From Streptomyces ruber (GTDB lineage: Bacteria > Actinomycetota > Actinomycetes > Streptomycetales > Streptomycetaceae): a stretch of DNA of 64,000 bases. Shown here piece after piece: positions 1 through 8,572 of this stretch (position 1 is the stretch's first letter; each line of letters starts with the position of its first letter). Under the pieces are notes generated by a model, which saw only the letters and a list, made by a program, of their open reading frames with translations, made no database searches and was not told where the DNA came from. The stretch is taken from positions 62,001 to 126,000 of the forward strand of contig NZ_BMQK01000010.1 in the NCBI RefSeq assembly GCF_014648075.1. The letters are read 5' to 3'. The translations under genes were made by a program, and so were the position numbers.

Positions 1-424
1 TGTTCGGGGCGCAGTGGTCGGCGAACGCACCGCAGTCGCCGAGCTCGCAGTGGAAGGTGCTGCCGGAGACTCCGCTGCACCCCATGCGCGCGAAGAACTT
101 GCCGCGCCAGTGACCGGGGTCCGCCGTCTCGGGGATGGTGATCGTCGCCGAGCGGCCGGGCTCGAGGATCGGCAGGGAGCCGAAGTTCCTGGAGCCGTCG
201 GCGTTGACGGTGCTGCCGACCCAGATCTTCCTGCCGGTGTCGTTGACGAACGTCACCGTGTGGTCGACCGCGCTCGCCGCGGCCGGTACGGCGTCGTCGA
301 GCGTCGCGCTCGTGACCGTGACCGTGTCGGTCCGGGGCCGCGCGTCGGTCTGCGGCGCGATCAGTGCCGGCAGGGCCGCCGCGACGGCGGTCACGGCGGC
401 CAGAGCGGACAGGATTCTGCGCAC
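1..424 (-). CDS. Thaumatin-like secreted protein (C-terminus cut by window edge)
   Basis: Read leftward from a GTG at 424, preceded by GGAGGAG two bases upstream. The first ~28 residues form a Sec signal peptide (two Arg, then an Ala/Leu/Val-rich core, then an Ala-Pro-Gln region). The mature part carries thaumatin-family landmarks: a V-N-D-x-G-x-x-I-W-V-G stretch near the start, then W-R-G-K-F-F-A-R-x-G-C and C-E-L-G-D-C-G with several Cys, as in the thaumatin/PR-5 core. Bacterial thaumatin-like proteins are exported and some act on beta-glucans; the activity here is unknown. The gene continues left of base 1, so total length and the last disulfides cannot be judged. Confidence 0.75.
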   Translation of the reverse strand, partial: MRRILSALAAVTAVAAALPALIAPQTDARPRTDTVTVTSATLDDAVPAAASAVDHTVTFVNDTGRKIWVGSTVNADGSRNFGSLPILEPGRSATITIPETADPGHWRGKFFARMGCSGVSGSTFHCELGDCGAFADHCAPN

Positions 425-450
425 AACTCCTCCGTCGGCTGCGTGGTGGG

Positions 451-490
451 GGGTGAGGGGTTGAGGTGGGGGGTGAGGGGTTGAGGTGGG
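451..490. repeat. Perfect tandem duplication of a 20-bp unit
   Basis: Two identical back-to-back copies of a G-rich unit (GGGTGAGGGGTTGAGGTGGG) at 451-470 and 471-490, upstream of the thaumatin-like gene. It looks like a slippage repeat in the leader; no coding function is visible. Confidence 0.85.
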
Positions 491-594
491 GGAAGGGACC
501 CGCGTCGGCGTCACGCCCTGCCTCCCGGAGGAAGCGCCTTCACACCGAGAATGGACTGAGCATGACAAGCCTGTTCCGGCGCTCGACCGCTTTC

Positions 595-608
595 CGAGAG
601 CGCTCTCG
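595..608. promoter_or_regulatory. 14-bp perfect palindrome, possible operator
   Basis: CGAGAGCGCTCTCG is perfectly self-complementary. It lies between the candidate promoter at 624-653 and the thaumatin-like gene, where a repressor could act. Function is inferred only from position. Confidence 0.3.
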
Positions 609-623
609 CCAAGCGACGGCCAT

Positions 624-653
624 ATATGACAGCGACCCTGGTGCGACTGTCAA
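624..653 (-). promoter_or_regulatory. Candidate promoter for the thaumatin-like gene
   Basis: On the minus strand a perfect TTGACA (653-648) is followed after 18 bases by TCATAT (629-624). The implied leader is about 190 bases. The -10 is imperfect, so this is tentative. Confidence 0.35.
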
Positions 654-700
654 TGGTCTGCACCAAGTGGGGATCGTTTCCGGCCAGTACGTCCCGCGTC

Positions 701-1309
701 TCAGGAGCCACCCGCCCCCCGCCACAGCCGGGCCAGCTCCTCGTACAGGGGGTCGGTGAGGTCCGCGCGTACACCGCGCGCCACAGCGGGCCGGGGTCCC
801 ACCGACGACCGGCGCGCGACCGACTCGAAGGACAAGTCGATCTGCGGCACCCCCAGGGCCGTCAGCCGGGCGCCGGCCGTTCCGAACGCGACGGCGGGAA
901 CACCGGCCCACAGCAGGGCGCCCGCGCACATCGGGCAGGGCTCGGCCGTGCTGACCACCGCGTGGTCCCGCAACCGCACGCCCCTCGCCGCGGCCTCCCG
1001 CAGGAGGTTCATCTCCGCGTGGGCCGTCATGTCCCCGTCCTCCGCGCTGTTGGCGGCGCCCGCCGCCACCGCTCCGCCGTCCAGGGCGACCAGCACCGCC
1101 CCGAACGGCCATCTGGCCGCCCGCGCCCACGCCACCGCCTCGGGCATGGCGCGCACCACCGCCGCCCTCGACTCCCGCGTCCACGGGCCGCTCCACTCCC
1201 GCCCTTCCGGATGCCTCTGGGAACCGGCCCTGTCCGTGACGGCCGGCCCGGTCACCGCACCCGCCGCCACGGACAGGAGCCACCGCCGTGAAGAGGAGAT
1301 CGCGTCCAT
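701..1309 (-). CDS. Nucleoside/guanine deaminase-like protein with a Tat-type leader
   Basis: A 202-residue member of the zinc-dependent cytidine/deoxycytidylate deaminase superfamily, closest in pattern to guanine and nucleoside deaminases. The zinc site is visible: H-A-E in T-A-H-A-E-M-N near residue 97 and P-C-P-M-C near residue 125. The N-terminus is S-S-S-R-R-W-L-L-S followed by an Ala/Val/Gly-rich segment, which resembles a twin-arginine signal and would export the folded metalloenzyme. Most relatives are cytosolic, so the leader is the unusual part. ATG start at 1309 has only a weak upstream GAGCAG. No operon partner is evident. Confidence 0.72.
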   Translation of the reverse strand: MDAISSSRRWLLSVAAGAVTGPAVTDRAGSQRHPEGREWSGPWTRESRAAVVRAMPEAVAWARAARWPFGAVLVALDGGAVAAGAANSAEDGDMTAHAEMNLLREAAARGVRLRDHAVVSTAEPCPMCAGALLWAGVPAVAFGTAGARLTALGVPQIDLSFESVARRSSVGPRPAVARGVRADLTDPLYEELARLWRGAGGS

Positions 1310-1453
1310 CCCGCTGCTCTGTCACGGAGTGACGCCCCGACCGCCGAAGGTGACGGCGGGTCCGGTGATCGGCCGGGGAGGCCGGCGGGGCTCGTCCGGC
1401 TGAGCCGGCACCACGCCGGGCCGGGCCGCCGATCACTGTGCCAAGCTCGGGCC

Positions 1454-2197
1454 ATGACGGTTACCGGGCCCGGTGAGAGGCCCTTCGACGCGGTGCTGTG
1501 CGACCTCGACAACGTCATCCGGTTCTACGACCTGACGCTGCTGACGGCGCTGGAGCGCGAGGCGGGACTGGCCGAGGGGACGACCACGAGGGTGGCCTAC
1601 ACGCCGGAGACCGACCTGCCGCTGCTCCTCGGTCTGATCGGCAAGGAGGAGTGGGTGGAGGCCGTCGCGCTGGAACTCGGACGCCTCGGCGACCTCGGCG
1701 AGCCGGTAGCGGAGCCCCGGGCCCGCGAGCTGGCGACGGCTCTGGCCGAGGCGCCGTCCCGGGCCGACGCCGTGGTGGTCGCCCTGCTGCGCCGGATACG
1801 GGAGCACATGCCGCTCGTCCTGGTGACCAACGCGCCGCTGTGGGTGGAGAGCGACCTGGAGTCACTGGGGCTGACCGGTCTCGCGCACCATGTCGTCAGC
1901 AGTGCGCGGGTGGGGGTGGCCAAGCCGGACCCCGCGATCTACGAGATCGCTGCCGCGCGCGCGGGGACCGACGCCGAGCGGTGCCTGTTCGTCGACGACC
2001 GGACGGAGAACGTCGAGGCCGCCGTCGCCCTGGGGATGACCGGCGTGCACTATCGCGGCCCCGAGGATCTGCGGAGGGTGTGGGACTCCGCGGCCGTCGG
2101 TCGGCCGAGCCGGTCCCCGGCGACGGAGAGCGCGACCTCACGGTGCGCGTCGCGCTCGGCGAGCCCGACGGCGACGGACGCCCGTACGTCGTCGTAG
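1454..2197 (+). CDS. HAD-superfamily hydrolase (phosphatase-like)
   Basis: The HAD core is recognisable: motif I D-A-V-L-C-D-L-D-N near residue 12, motif II V-T-N-A-P near residue 123, the K-P-D-P motif III region near 154, and the F-V-D-D-R motif IV near 178. Motif I has D-L-D-N, with the nucleophile Asp and the second Asp present, so a phosphatase or phosphonatase-type reaction is plausible; the substrate is not readable. Residues after ~210 are low-complexity Ser/Arg/Ala and coincide with a decayed SDR on the other strand, so the original stop was probably lost and the tail is read into neighbouring remnant DNA. Confidence 0.75.
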   Translation: MTVTGPGERPFDAVLCDLDNVIRFYDLTLLTALEREAGLAEGTTTRVAYTPETDLPLLLGLIGKEEWVEAVALELGRLGDLGEPVAEPRARELATALAEAPSRADAVVVALLRRIREHMPLVLVTNAPLWVESDLESLGLTGLAHHVVSSARVGVAKPDPAIYEIAAARAGTDAERCLFVDDRTENVEAAVALGMTGVHYRGPEDLRRVWDSAAVGRPSRSPATESATSRCASRSASPTATDARTSS

Positions 2198-2271
2198 GCG
2201 TCCGGCCCCAGGGGCAGGCGCAGCGGCGCGGCCCCGCAGCCGACGAGGCCGTTCATCGCCTCGTGGCCTTC
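2113..2271 (-). pseudogene. C-terminal remnant of a short-chain dehydrogenase
   Basis: The minus strand reads E-A-M-N-G, then P-L-R-L-P-L-G-P-D-A-Y-D-D-V-R-A and A-H-R-E-V-A-L-S. This is the typical C-terminal tail of a large SDR family in actinomycetes. The stretch that normally sits between E-A-M-N-G and P-L-R-L-P-L-G is missing, and the Rossmann part is absent. It overlaps the tail of the HAD gene. Assignment is by remembered family pattern. Confidence 0.5.
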
Positions 2272-2540
2272 TCCGGATCGTCGGGCACAGGGGAGGCACC
2301 GGCTGCTGCGAGACGGTGGCCCGCGAGACCGGCGCCGGTCATGCCGGAGCACGAGGGCACCCCGGCGGGCGAGGTGCGGCGACGCGGTCGTCGCGGTGGA
2401 CGGGAAGGCCAGCTCGTACAGTGGGGCGGCCGCCACCGGCTGTCTCACATACCGGAATGAACTTTCCGGGAAATAAGATGCTTGAGATTGTTACCGTGCC
2501 AGTACAGTTCGCACACTCTTTCGGCGAGGAAGACCGAGCA

Positions 2541-3941
2541 ATGTCCGCACCAGCCCCAGCCCCAGCCACCGGCCCAGCCCAGGCACCCGTCAACTCGCGG
2601 TCCCGCGTCCTCATCGCCAGCCTCATCGGCACGACGATCGAGTTCTACGACTTCTACATCTACGCGACCGCCGCCGTCCTGGTCTTCCCCAATCTGTTCT
2701 TCCCGAGCGGCGACCCGACCACGGCCCTGCTGTCGTCGTTCGCGGTGTTCGGCGCCGCGATGGTCGCCCGCCCGATCGGGGCCGTGGTCTTCGGGCACCT
2801 CGGCGACCGGCTCGGCCGCAAGCGGACCCTGGTGGTCTCGCTGCTGACCATGGGCATCGCCACGTTCCTCATCGGCGTCCTGCCCACCTACGCGCAGGTC
2901 GGCTGGGTCGCCACCGCCCTGCTCGTGCTGATGCGGCTCGCGCAGGGCTTCGCGCTCGGCGGCGAGTGGAGCGGTGCCGCGCTGGTCGCCACCGAGAACG
3001 CCCCCAAGGGCAAGCGCGCCCTGTACGGCACCTTCCCGCAGCTCGGCGCCCCGCTGGGCTTCATCATCGGCAACGGCCTGTTCCTGATCATCGGAGCGCT
3101 GCTGCCGTCCGGGGCGGGCGCCGACCCCACGCAGCCCTCCGACGCCTTCACCAGCTGGGGCTGGCGCATCCCGTTCCTGTTCTCCGCCGTGATGGTCGTC
3201 ATCGGCCTGTGGGTGCGGTCGCGGCTCGTGGAGTCCGCGGTCTTCGCCAAGACCCAGGAGACCGGGAAGGTGCGGAAGCTGCCGCTGGCCACCGTGGTCC
3301 GCAGCCACTGGAGGCAGCTGGTCCTCGGCACCTTCTTCATGCTGGCGACGTACGTGCTCTTCTACCTCATGACCACGTTCTCGCTGAGCTACGGACGCAC
3401 CGCGAAGGACGCCGACGTGCCCGGCCTGGGCTACAGCTACACCACCTTCGTCCTCATGATGATCTTCGGCGTGCTGTTCTTCGCCGTGTTCACCCTCGTC
3501 TCCGGTCCGCTCGCCGACAAGTACGGGCGGCGCACCACCCTGATCTGGATCACCGCCGCGATCCTGGTCTTCGGACTGGTGTGGGTGCCCCTGATCGGTC
3601 TGGGCACGCTCGGCGTGGTGCTGTGGCTGGTGCTCGGCTTCACCCTGATGGGCATGACGTTCGGGCCGATGGGCGCGCTGCTGCCCGAGCTCTTCCCGAC
3701 GAGCGTGCGCTACACCGGGTCCGGCATCTCGTACAACGTCAGCTCGATCCTCGGGGCGGCGGTCGCCCCGTTCATCGCGGTGGCGCTGTGGGAGGCCGGT
3801 GACGGCTCACCGTGGCTGGTCGGCGTGTACCTCTCCGCGATGGCCGTACTGACGCTGGCCGCGCTCCTCCTCGGCAAGGAGACCAAGGACGTCTCCCTGG
3901 ACGACGGCGAGGCCGCTCCCGCCTCGGCCAACGCCTCCTGA
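2541..3941 (+). CDS. MHS-family MFS metabolite:H+ symporter
   Basis: A 466-residue, 12-helix major facilitator of the metabolite:H+ symporter (ProP/ShiA/KgtP) type. Diagnostic segments: T-T-I-E-F-Y-D-F-Y-I-Y-A in helix 1, G-H-L-G-D-R-L-G-R-K in loop 2-3, and L-R/A-Q-G-F-A-L-G-G-E-W in helix 4-5. It should import an organic acid, betaine or aromatic acid with protons; the substrate cannot be read. The reading frame is open further upstream, but the ATG at 2541 follows GAGGA and begins an Ala/Pro-rich tail, so that start is preferred. A strong hairpin terminator follows. Confidence 0.88.
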   Translation: MSAPAPAPATGPAQAPVNSRSRVLIASLIGTTIEFYDFYIYATAAVLVFPNLFFPSGDPTTALLSSFAVFGAAMVARPIGAVVFGHLGDRLGRKRTLVVSLLTMGIATFLIGVLPTYAQVGWVATALLVLMRLAQGFALGGEWSGAALVATENAPKGKRALYGTFPQLGAPLGFIIGNGLFLIIGALLPSGAGADPTQPSDAFTSWGWRIPFLFSAVMVVIGLWVRSRLVESAVFAKTQETGKVRKLPLATVVRSHWRQLVLGTFFMLATYVLFYLMTTFSLSYGRTAKDADVPGLGYSYTTFVLMMIFGVLFFAVFTLVSGPLADKYGRRTTLIWITAAILVFGLVWVPLIGLGTLGVVLWLVLGFTLMGMTFGPMGALLPELFPTSVRYTGSGISYNVSSILGAAVAPFIAVALWEAGDGSPWLVGVYLSAMAVLTLAALLLGKETKDVSLDDGEAAPASANAS

Positions 3942-3978
3942 TCAGGCCGGCATCCGCGACCACCGGACGCCGGGTCCC

Positions 3979-4023
3979 CGGCGCCTGTGGGCCGCCCCGT
4001 CACGGGGCGGCCCACAGGCGCCG
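3979..4023. terminator. Strong hairpin terminator after the symporter gene
   Basis: A 21-bp perfect stem (3979-3999 with 4003-4023) closes on a three-base loop, 38 bases after the symporter stop. No T-run follows, as is usual in Streptomyces. Confidence 0.85.
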
Positions 4024-4099
4024 CCGCCGTTGTCGCCCTCGGCTGACTTGTCACTCCGCCGGGGCCCCAGGGGAGGACGCCGCAGGCGAGGAGTTGCAC

Positions 4100-4321
4100 A
4101 TGGACGCGCAGGACGCACCGGACACCCGGAGCACGCAGGACGCGCAGGACACCGCCGGAGACTGCGGGCGGTCATCGGCGAGTTGTCGGACCGCTTCTAC
4201 GAGCGGGCCGACGTGGTGCGGACGCTGCTGGTGACGCCTGGAGGCCCTGGGCGACAACCTCCGTCTCGTCGAGGACCTCACCGACGTCCACTCCGCCGCC
4301 GACCTCTTCCGCGTGATCTGA
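4100..4321 (+). pseudogene. Decayed MoxR/RavA-type AAA ATPase
   Basis: An ATG at 4100 has a good GAGGAG site, but the frame stops after 44 codons. From 4162 a shifted frame reads A-V-I-G-E-L-S-D-R-F-Y-E-R-A-D-V-V-R-T-L, the N-terminal signature of MoxR/RavA ATPases just before Walker A. From 4238 the first frame resumes with L-E-A-L-G-D-N-L-R-L-V-E-D-L-T-D and ends at 4321. The Walker motifs and the ATPase body are gone, so this is an internally deleted, frameshifted remnant with its original start preserved. Confidence 0.6.
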
Positions 4322-4380
4322 CACCGTGCGCGGGAGTTCGGGGCCGTACGGCTGCGCACGGCCCCGTACCGCTGTGTCGA

Positions 4381-6786
4381 TCACACGGTGGGACGTGCGG
4401 CCCCCGTGGCGGGCACGCCCGCAGACGGCGCGGCCGCCTCGGTGAACGGGTCGCGGGGGCTCTCCAGCTCGATCAGACCGACGGTCTCCCGCTTGAGGAG
4501 GGACGCCAGGGTCCAGTCCGCGAACACCCGGACCTTGCGGTTCAGGGTCGGGACCCGGCTGCCGTGGTACAGCCGGTGGAACCACCAGGCCGTACGGCCC
4601 TTGAGCTTGACCCTGCCGAAGAGGATCGCCACGCCCTTGTGCAGGCCGAGGCCGGCCACCGCGCCGAGGTTCTTGTGCCGGTACTCCTTCAGCGGCCTGC
4701 CGCGCAGCGCGGCGAGCACGTTGTCGGCGAGGACCGGCGCCTGGCGCACGGCGTGCTGCGCGTTCGGCGCGCACCAGGCGCCCTCCCCCACGGCGAGGTC
4801 GGGTACCTGGGCGTTGTCGCCCGCCGCCCAGACGTGCTCGAACCCGGCGACCTGGAGCGTGGGCAGGGTGTCGACGTGACCGCGCGGCCCCAGCGGCAGA
4901 CCGAAGTGGGCCAGGGCCGGGCTGGGGCGCACCCCGGCCGTCCACACGATGGTGGAGGCGTCCGTCCGGACCCCGTTCGCCAGCACCACGTGCTGGTCGA
5001 CGCACGACGTCATCGAGGTCTCCAGGTACACCTCGATGCCGCGCTGCTGCAGCTTCTCCATGGTCCACCCGCCGAGGTCGGGGCCCATCTCGGGGAGGAT
5101 GCGGCCGGCGGCCTCGACCAGGACGAAGCGCATGTCCTCGCGGTCGACGTGGGCGTAGGTCCGTGCGGCGTCCCGGGCCATGTCCTCGACCTCGGCGACG
5201 GTCTCGACACCGGCGAAGCCGCCACCGACGAAGACGAAGGTGAGGGCTTTGCGCTTGACGGCCTCGTCGGAGGTGGAGTCGGCGCGGTCGAGCTGCGCCA
5301 TGACGTGGTTGCGCAGGCTGATGGCCTCCTCCACGGACTTCATGCCGATGCCGTGCTCGGCCAGACCGGGGATCGGGAAGGTGCGGGAGACGGACCCGAG
5401 CGCGACGACGAGCTGGTCGAAGTCCAGCTCGAAGGTGTCGCCCGCCGCCGTGCGCACGTGGGCGGTCTTCTCCGCCTGGTCCACCGAGATCACGTGGCCG
5501 GTCACCACCTCCGCGCCCGCAAGGACGGGGCGCAGCGGCGCGACCAGGTTGCGCGGGGCCACGTTGCCGGCGGCCGCCTCGGGCAGGAACGGCAGGTAGG
5601 TCATGTACGGGCGCGGGTCCACGACGGTGACGGTGGCCTCGCCGTGGCGCAGCTTCTTCAGCAGGCGCATCGCGGTGTAGAGGCCCACGTAGCCGCCACC
5701 GGCGACGAGGATGCGGGGACGGTCGGGGGCGGGGGCGACAGGCATGGCGGTTTCTTCGGTGTGATCGGGGTGAGTGTGCCCGTGGGAGGTGGACGGCGGG
5801 ATGTGGTGGGTGCCGAGGCGCCGGCGGAACACCCAGTACGTCCACGCCTGGTAGGCGACGACCAGCGGAGCGAAGAAGGCGCTCATCCAGGTCATGATCC
5901 CCAGCGTGTACGCGGAGGACGACGCGCCTGTGACCGTCAGGCTGAACGCCGGGTTCGTCGTGGACGGCATGACGTCGGGGTACAGGGTCAGGAAGAGCGT
6001 CGCCGCGGTCGCCGCGACGGTGACGGCGGAGCAGGTGAACGCCCAGCCCTCGCGGCCCGCCCTGGTGCAGGCCAGGGCGGTGAGCCAGGCGGCCAGGGCG
6101 ATGACCACGGTGATCAGGCTGCGGGCGTTGCCGCGGTCCGCCTGGGTCCAGATGAGGAAGGCGGCCGCGGGCAGCGCGGCCACCAGCCCGAGCCGGACGG
6201 CGAGGGTGCGGGCCCGGGCGCGGATGTCACCGGTCGTCTTCAGCGCGGCGAAGACCGCGCCGTGCACGGTGAAGACGATCAGCAGGGTCAGCGCGCCGAG
6301 CAGGGCGTAGCCGTGGAAGAGCCCCGCGAGGCCGCCGGTGTAGACGTGCCGGTGGTCGATGGCGACACCGTGCACGATGTTGGCGAAGACCACGCCCCAC
6401 AGCAGCGGGGTGAGCAGGGAGGTCCAGAAAATGGCGTGCTCCCAGTTGCGCTTCCAGCGGGCGCCGTCGCGCTTGGCGCGGTACTCGAAGGCCACCGCCC
6501 GGACGATCAGGCAGACCAGGATGGCGAACAGCACCAGGTCGAAGCCGCTGAACAGGGTGGCGTACCAGCCGGGGAAGGCGGCGAAGGTGGCGGCACCGGC
6601 CGCGATCATCCACACCTCGTTGGCGTCCCAGACGGGACCGATGGTGTTGATGAGCACCCGGCGCTCGCGCTCGTCGCGGGCCAGCAGCCGGGTGAGCACG
6701 CCGACGCCGAAGTCGAAGCCCTCCAGGACGAAGTAGCCCGTCCAGAAGAAGGCGATGAGCAGGAACCAGAAATCGTTCAGATGCAT
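4381..6786 (-). CDS. cydB: CydB-type cytochrome bd subunit II fused in frame to type II NADH dehydrogenase
   Basis: One uninterrupted 801-residue frame. Residues 1-~335 are CydB: eight predicted helices, starting H-L-N-D-F-W-F and containing E-G-F-D-F-G-V-G and G-P-V-W-D-A-N-E-V-W. After a His-rich linker (G-T-H-H-I-P-P-S-T-S-H-G-H) comes a complete NDH-2 flavoprotein: FAD Rossmann G-G-G-Y-V-G-L-Y near 361, NAD Rossmann V-G-G-G-F-A-G-V-E, and a G-D-N FAD contact. It lies 23 bases behind cydA. The fusion would deliver NADH electrons through menaquinol to oxygen without proton pumping by the dehydrogenase. An internal ATG at 5745 (residue 348) with only a weak GAAGAA upstream could also give free NDH-2. 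CydDC is not nearby. Confidence 0.85.
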   Translation of the reverse strand: MHLNDFWFLLIAFFWTGYFVLEGFDFGVGVLTRLLARDERERRVLINTIGPVWDANEVWMIAAGAATFAAFPGWYATLFSGFDLVLFAILVCLIVRAVAFEYRAKRDGARWKRNWEHAIFWTSLLTPLLWGVVFANIVHGVAIDHRHVYTGGLAGLFHGYALLGALTLLIVFTVHGAVFAALKTTGDIRARARTLAVRLGLVAALPAAAFLIWTQADRGNARSLITVVIALAAWLTALACTRAGREGWAFTCSAVTVAATAATLFLTLYPDVMPSTTNPAFSLTVTGASSSAYTLGIMTWMSAFFAPLVVAYQAWTYWVFRRRLGTHHIPPSTSHGHTHPDHTEETAMPVAPAPDRPRILVAGGGYVGLYTAMRLLKKLRHGEATVTVVDPRPYMTYLPFLPEAAAGNVAPRNLVAPLRPVLAGAEVVTGHVISVDQAEKTAHVRTAAGDTFELDFDQLVVALGSVSRTFPIPGLAEHGIGMKSVEEAISLRNHVMAQLDRADSTSDEAVKRKALTFVFVGGGFAGVETVAEVEDMARDAARTYAHVDREDMRFVLVEAAGRILPEMGPDLGGWTMEKLQQRGIEVYLETSMTSCVDQHVVLANGVRTDASTIVWTAGVRPSPALAHFGLPLGPRGHVDTLPTLQVAGFEHVWAAGDNAQVPDLAVGEGAWCAPNAQHAVRQAPVLADNVLAALRGRPLKEYRHKNLGAVAGLGLHKGVAILFGRVKLKGRTAWWFHRLYHGSRVPTLNRKVRVFADWTLASLLKRETVGLIELESPRDPFTEAAAPSAGVPATGAARPTV

Positions 6787-6809
6787 GACGGATACGTCCC
6801 TACAGCCGG

Positions 6810-8351
6810 TCAGTAGGCGAAGGTGAGGGTCTTGTCGTCGTCCTCGGCGGCGGACGGGCCGCGCAGCCTCGGGTCACGCCCGGGCGGCTGCTCCTCGAGG
6901 TGCGGCCCGGCCTTGGCGTAGGTGACCATCAGTCCGACCTCGATGACGGCGAGGACCGCGTAGAGCGCGGTGAAGCCGATCAGTGTGGTGAGCATCGTGG
7001 CGGCGGACACCCCCGGCGACACCGCGTCCGAGGTGCGCAGCAGTCCGTAGACCACCCAGGGCTGGCGGCCCGTCTCGGTGAAGATCCAGCCGAAGGAGTT
7101 GGAGACCAGCGGGAAGAGCATCGTCAGGATCATGACGCGCCAGGCCCACCTGGTGAGGAACGGGCCGAGGGGCCGGTTCGGCGTCAGCATCAGGTGCGGC
7201 ACCTCCTCCGGCTCCGTCACATGGGCCGGGTTGATCATCCGGCGGTTGCGGGTGAGCCACAGTCCGGCCACGCCCACCGCGAAGGAGGTCATCCCGAACA
7301 GGATCATGGCGCGGTAGGACCAGTACGTGAGCGTGATGTTCGGCAGGTAGTCGCCGGCCGTGCCGCCGTACTGCGCCGCCATCGCCGAGGCCGCGTCGTT
7401 GATGCCGGTCACGGGAGCGGTGAGGCTGTGGTGCGCCAGGAACGACAGCACGTACGGGATGTCGAGGTCGACGACGTTGGTGTGCTTGGCCGCGTCCATG
7501 AGGGCGAAGACCGAGAACGGCGCGTTGGCCACCGTGTTCCACAGCCCCTCCCCCGCGGCCATCTTCAGCGGCTGTTCGTCGATCAGCAGCTGGCCGAGGC
7601 TGTCCGCGTCGATGAGGGTGGCGAGGCCGGCCACCGCGAGGACGCCGAGGCCGACCCGCAGCGAGGTCCGCATCACCGCGACCCGCTTGCGGTCCACAAC
7701 GGTCACCGTGCCCGCGTTCTCCCTGCGCCGGGCGCGCAGCAGGTGCCAGGCGGAGATGCCGGTCACGAGCGCACCGCCGGTGATGAACGAGGCCGTGACC
7801 GCGTGCAGGCCGGCCAGCACCTGCAGGGGCTGGAACAGCACCGCGGGGAAGTCGGTCAGCCGCGCCCGGCCGTGGTCCAGCACGTAACCGACCGGGTGCT
7901 GCATCCAGGAGTTGGCGGCCAGGATGAAGTACGCCGACAGGATCGTGCCGAGGGACACCATCCAGATGCAGAAGCAGTGCACGCGGCGCGGGAGCCGGTC
8001 CCAGCCGAAGATCCACAGGCCGATGAACGTGGACTCGAAGAAGAAGGCGATGATCGCCTCCATGGCCAGCGGGACGCCGAAGACGTCGCCCACGAAGCGG
8101 GAGTAGGCGGACCAGTCCATGCCGAACTGGAACTCCTGGACGATGCCGGTGACCACGCCCATCGCCATGTTGATCAGGAAGAGCTTCCCCCAGAACTTCG
8201 TGGCGTGGAAGTACTTCTCCTTCCGCGTGCGCACCCACGCGGTCTCCAGGCCGGCGGTGATGCCGGCGAGGCTGATCGTCAAGGGCACGAACAGGTAGTG
8301 GTAGACGGTCGTGATCCCGAACTGCCAGCGGGCGATCGTCTCGGGAGACAT
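6810..8351 (-). CDS. cydA: Cytochrome bd oxidase subunit I
   Basis: A 513-residue multi-helix protein with CydA hallmarks: the N-terminal W-Q-F-G-I-T-T-V-Y-H-Y-L-F-V-P-L-T (haem-ligand His), F-Q-F-G-M-D-W-S, and E-A-I-I-A-F-F-F-E-S-T with the conserved acidic residues. It binds haems b558, b595 and d and oxidises quinol to reduce oxygen. The ATG at 8351 was chosen over the upstream codon at 8390 because AAGGGA lies nine bases before it and the family starts M-S-P-E-T. The upstream region carries a Rex-type site, pointing to control by the NADH/NAD ratio. It is the first gene of the operon with the CydB-NDH-2 fusion. Confidence 0.93.
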   Translation of the reverse strand: MSPETIARWQFGITTVYHYLFVPLTISLAGITAGLETAWVRTRKEKYFHATKFWGKLFLINMAMGVVTGIVQEFQFGMDWSAYSRFVGDVFGVPLAMEAIIAFFFESTFIGLWIFGWDRLPRRVHCFCIWMVSLGTILSAYFILAANSWMQHPVGYVLDHGRARLTDFPAVLFQPLQVLAGLHAVTASFITGGALVTGISAWHLLRARRRENAGTVTVVDRKRVAVMRTSLRVGLGVLAVAGLATLIDADSLGQLLIDEQPLKMAAGEGLWNTVANAPFSVFALMDAAKHTNVVDLDIPYVLSFLAHHSLTAPVTGINDAASAMAAQYGGTAGDYLPNITLTYWSYRAMILFGMTSFAVGVAGLWLTRNRRMINPAHVTEPEEVPHLMLTPNRPLGPFLTRWAWRVMILTMLFPLVSNSFGWIFTETGRQPWVVYGLLRTSDAVSPGVSAATMLTTLIGFTALYAVLAVIEVGLMVTYAKAGPHLEEQPPGRDPRLRGPSAAEDDDKTLTFAY

Positions 8352-8375
8352 GACGAGCACTTCCCTTCTTGTGAA

Positions 8376-8391
8376 TGTGAACACATTCACG
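8376..8391. promoter_or_regulatory. Rex operator upstream of cydA
   Basis: TGTGAACACATTCACG matches the actinomycete Rex consensus TGTGAA-N4-TTCACA at every fixed position but the last. It also sits inside a perfect 9-2-9 inverted repeat (8371-8390). Rex represses cydA in Streptomyces when NADH/NAD is low, so the position 25 bases before the cydA start fits. Confidence 0.8.
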
Positions 8392-8530
8392 AAGTAAAGT
8401 TATGGGGAACGCCGAGCGAGCCGACATCCGGGAGCCTCGCAGGCGAAAAGGCCATGTGTCCAATGCCTTGTTGGATTGGCGAACATGCGCGGAGGTAATG
8501 CCAGGACTTCAATCTGCGAGCTCTGTCACA

Positions 8531-8550
8531 CCGCCGACCGGCGGATTTTT
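8531..8550 (+). terminator. Intrinsic-terminator-like hairpin in the leader of the malic enzyme gene
   Basis: CCGCC-GACC-GGCGG followed by ATTTTT. A stem with a T-run is uncommon in Streptomyces, and this one precedes the malic enzyme start by about 140 bases, so it could be an attenuator or mark the end of a short leader RNA. Confidence 0.35.
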
Positions 8551-8572
8551 GCTCATTTTGGCAAAAGGCGCA

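Noticed and set aside
540..1436. Longer minus-strand frame over the deaminase
   Set aside because: It is in another frame, lacks the deaminase motifs and is Arg/Gly/Ala rich, typical of a shadow frame in high-GC DNA.
4381..5745. Calling NDH-2 as a separate gene
   Set aside because: No stop separates it from CydB; the internal ATG has only a weak ribosome site, so it is kept as a possible secondary start.
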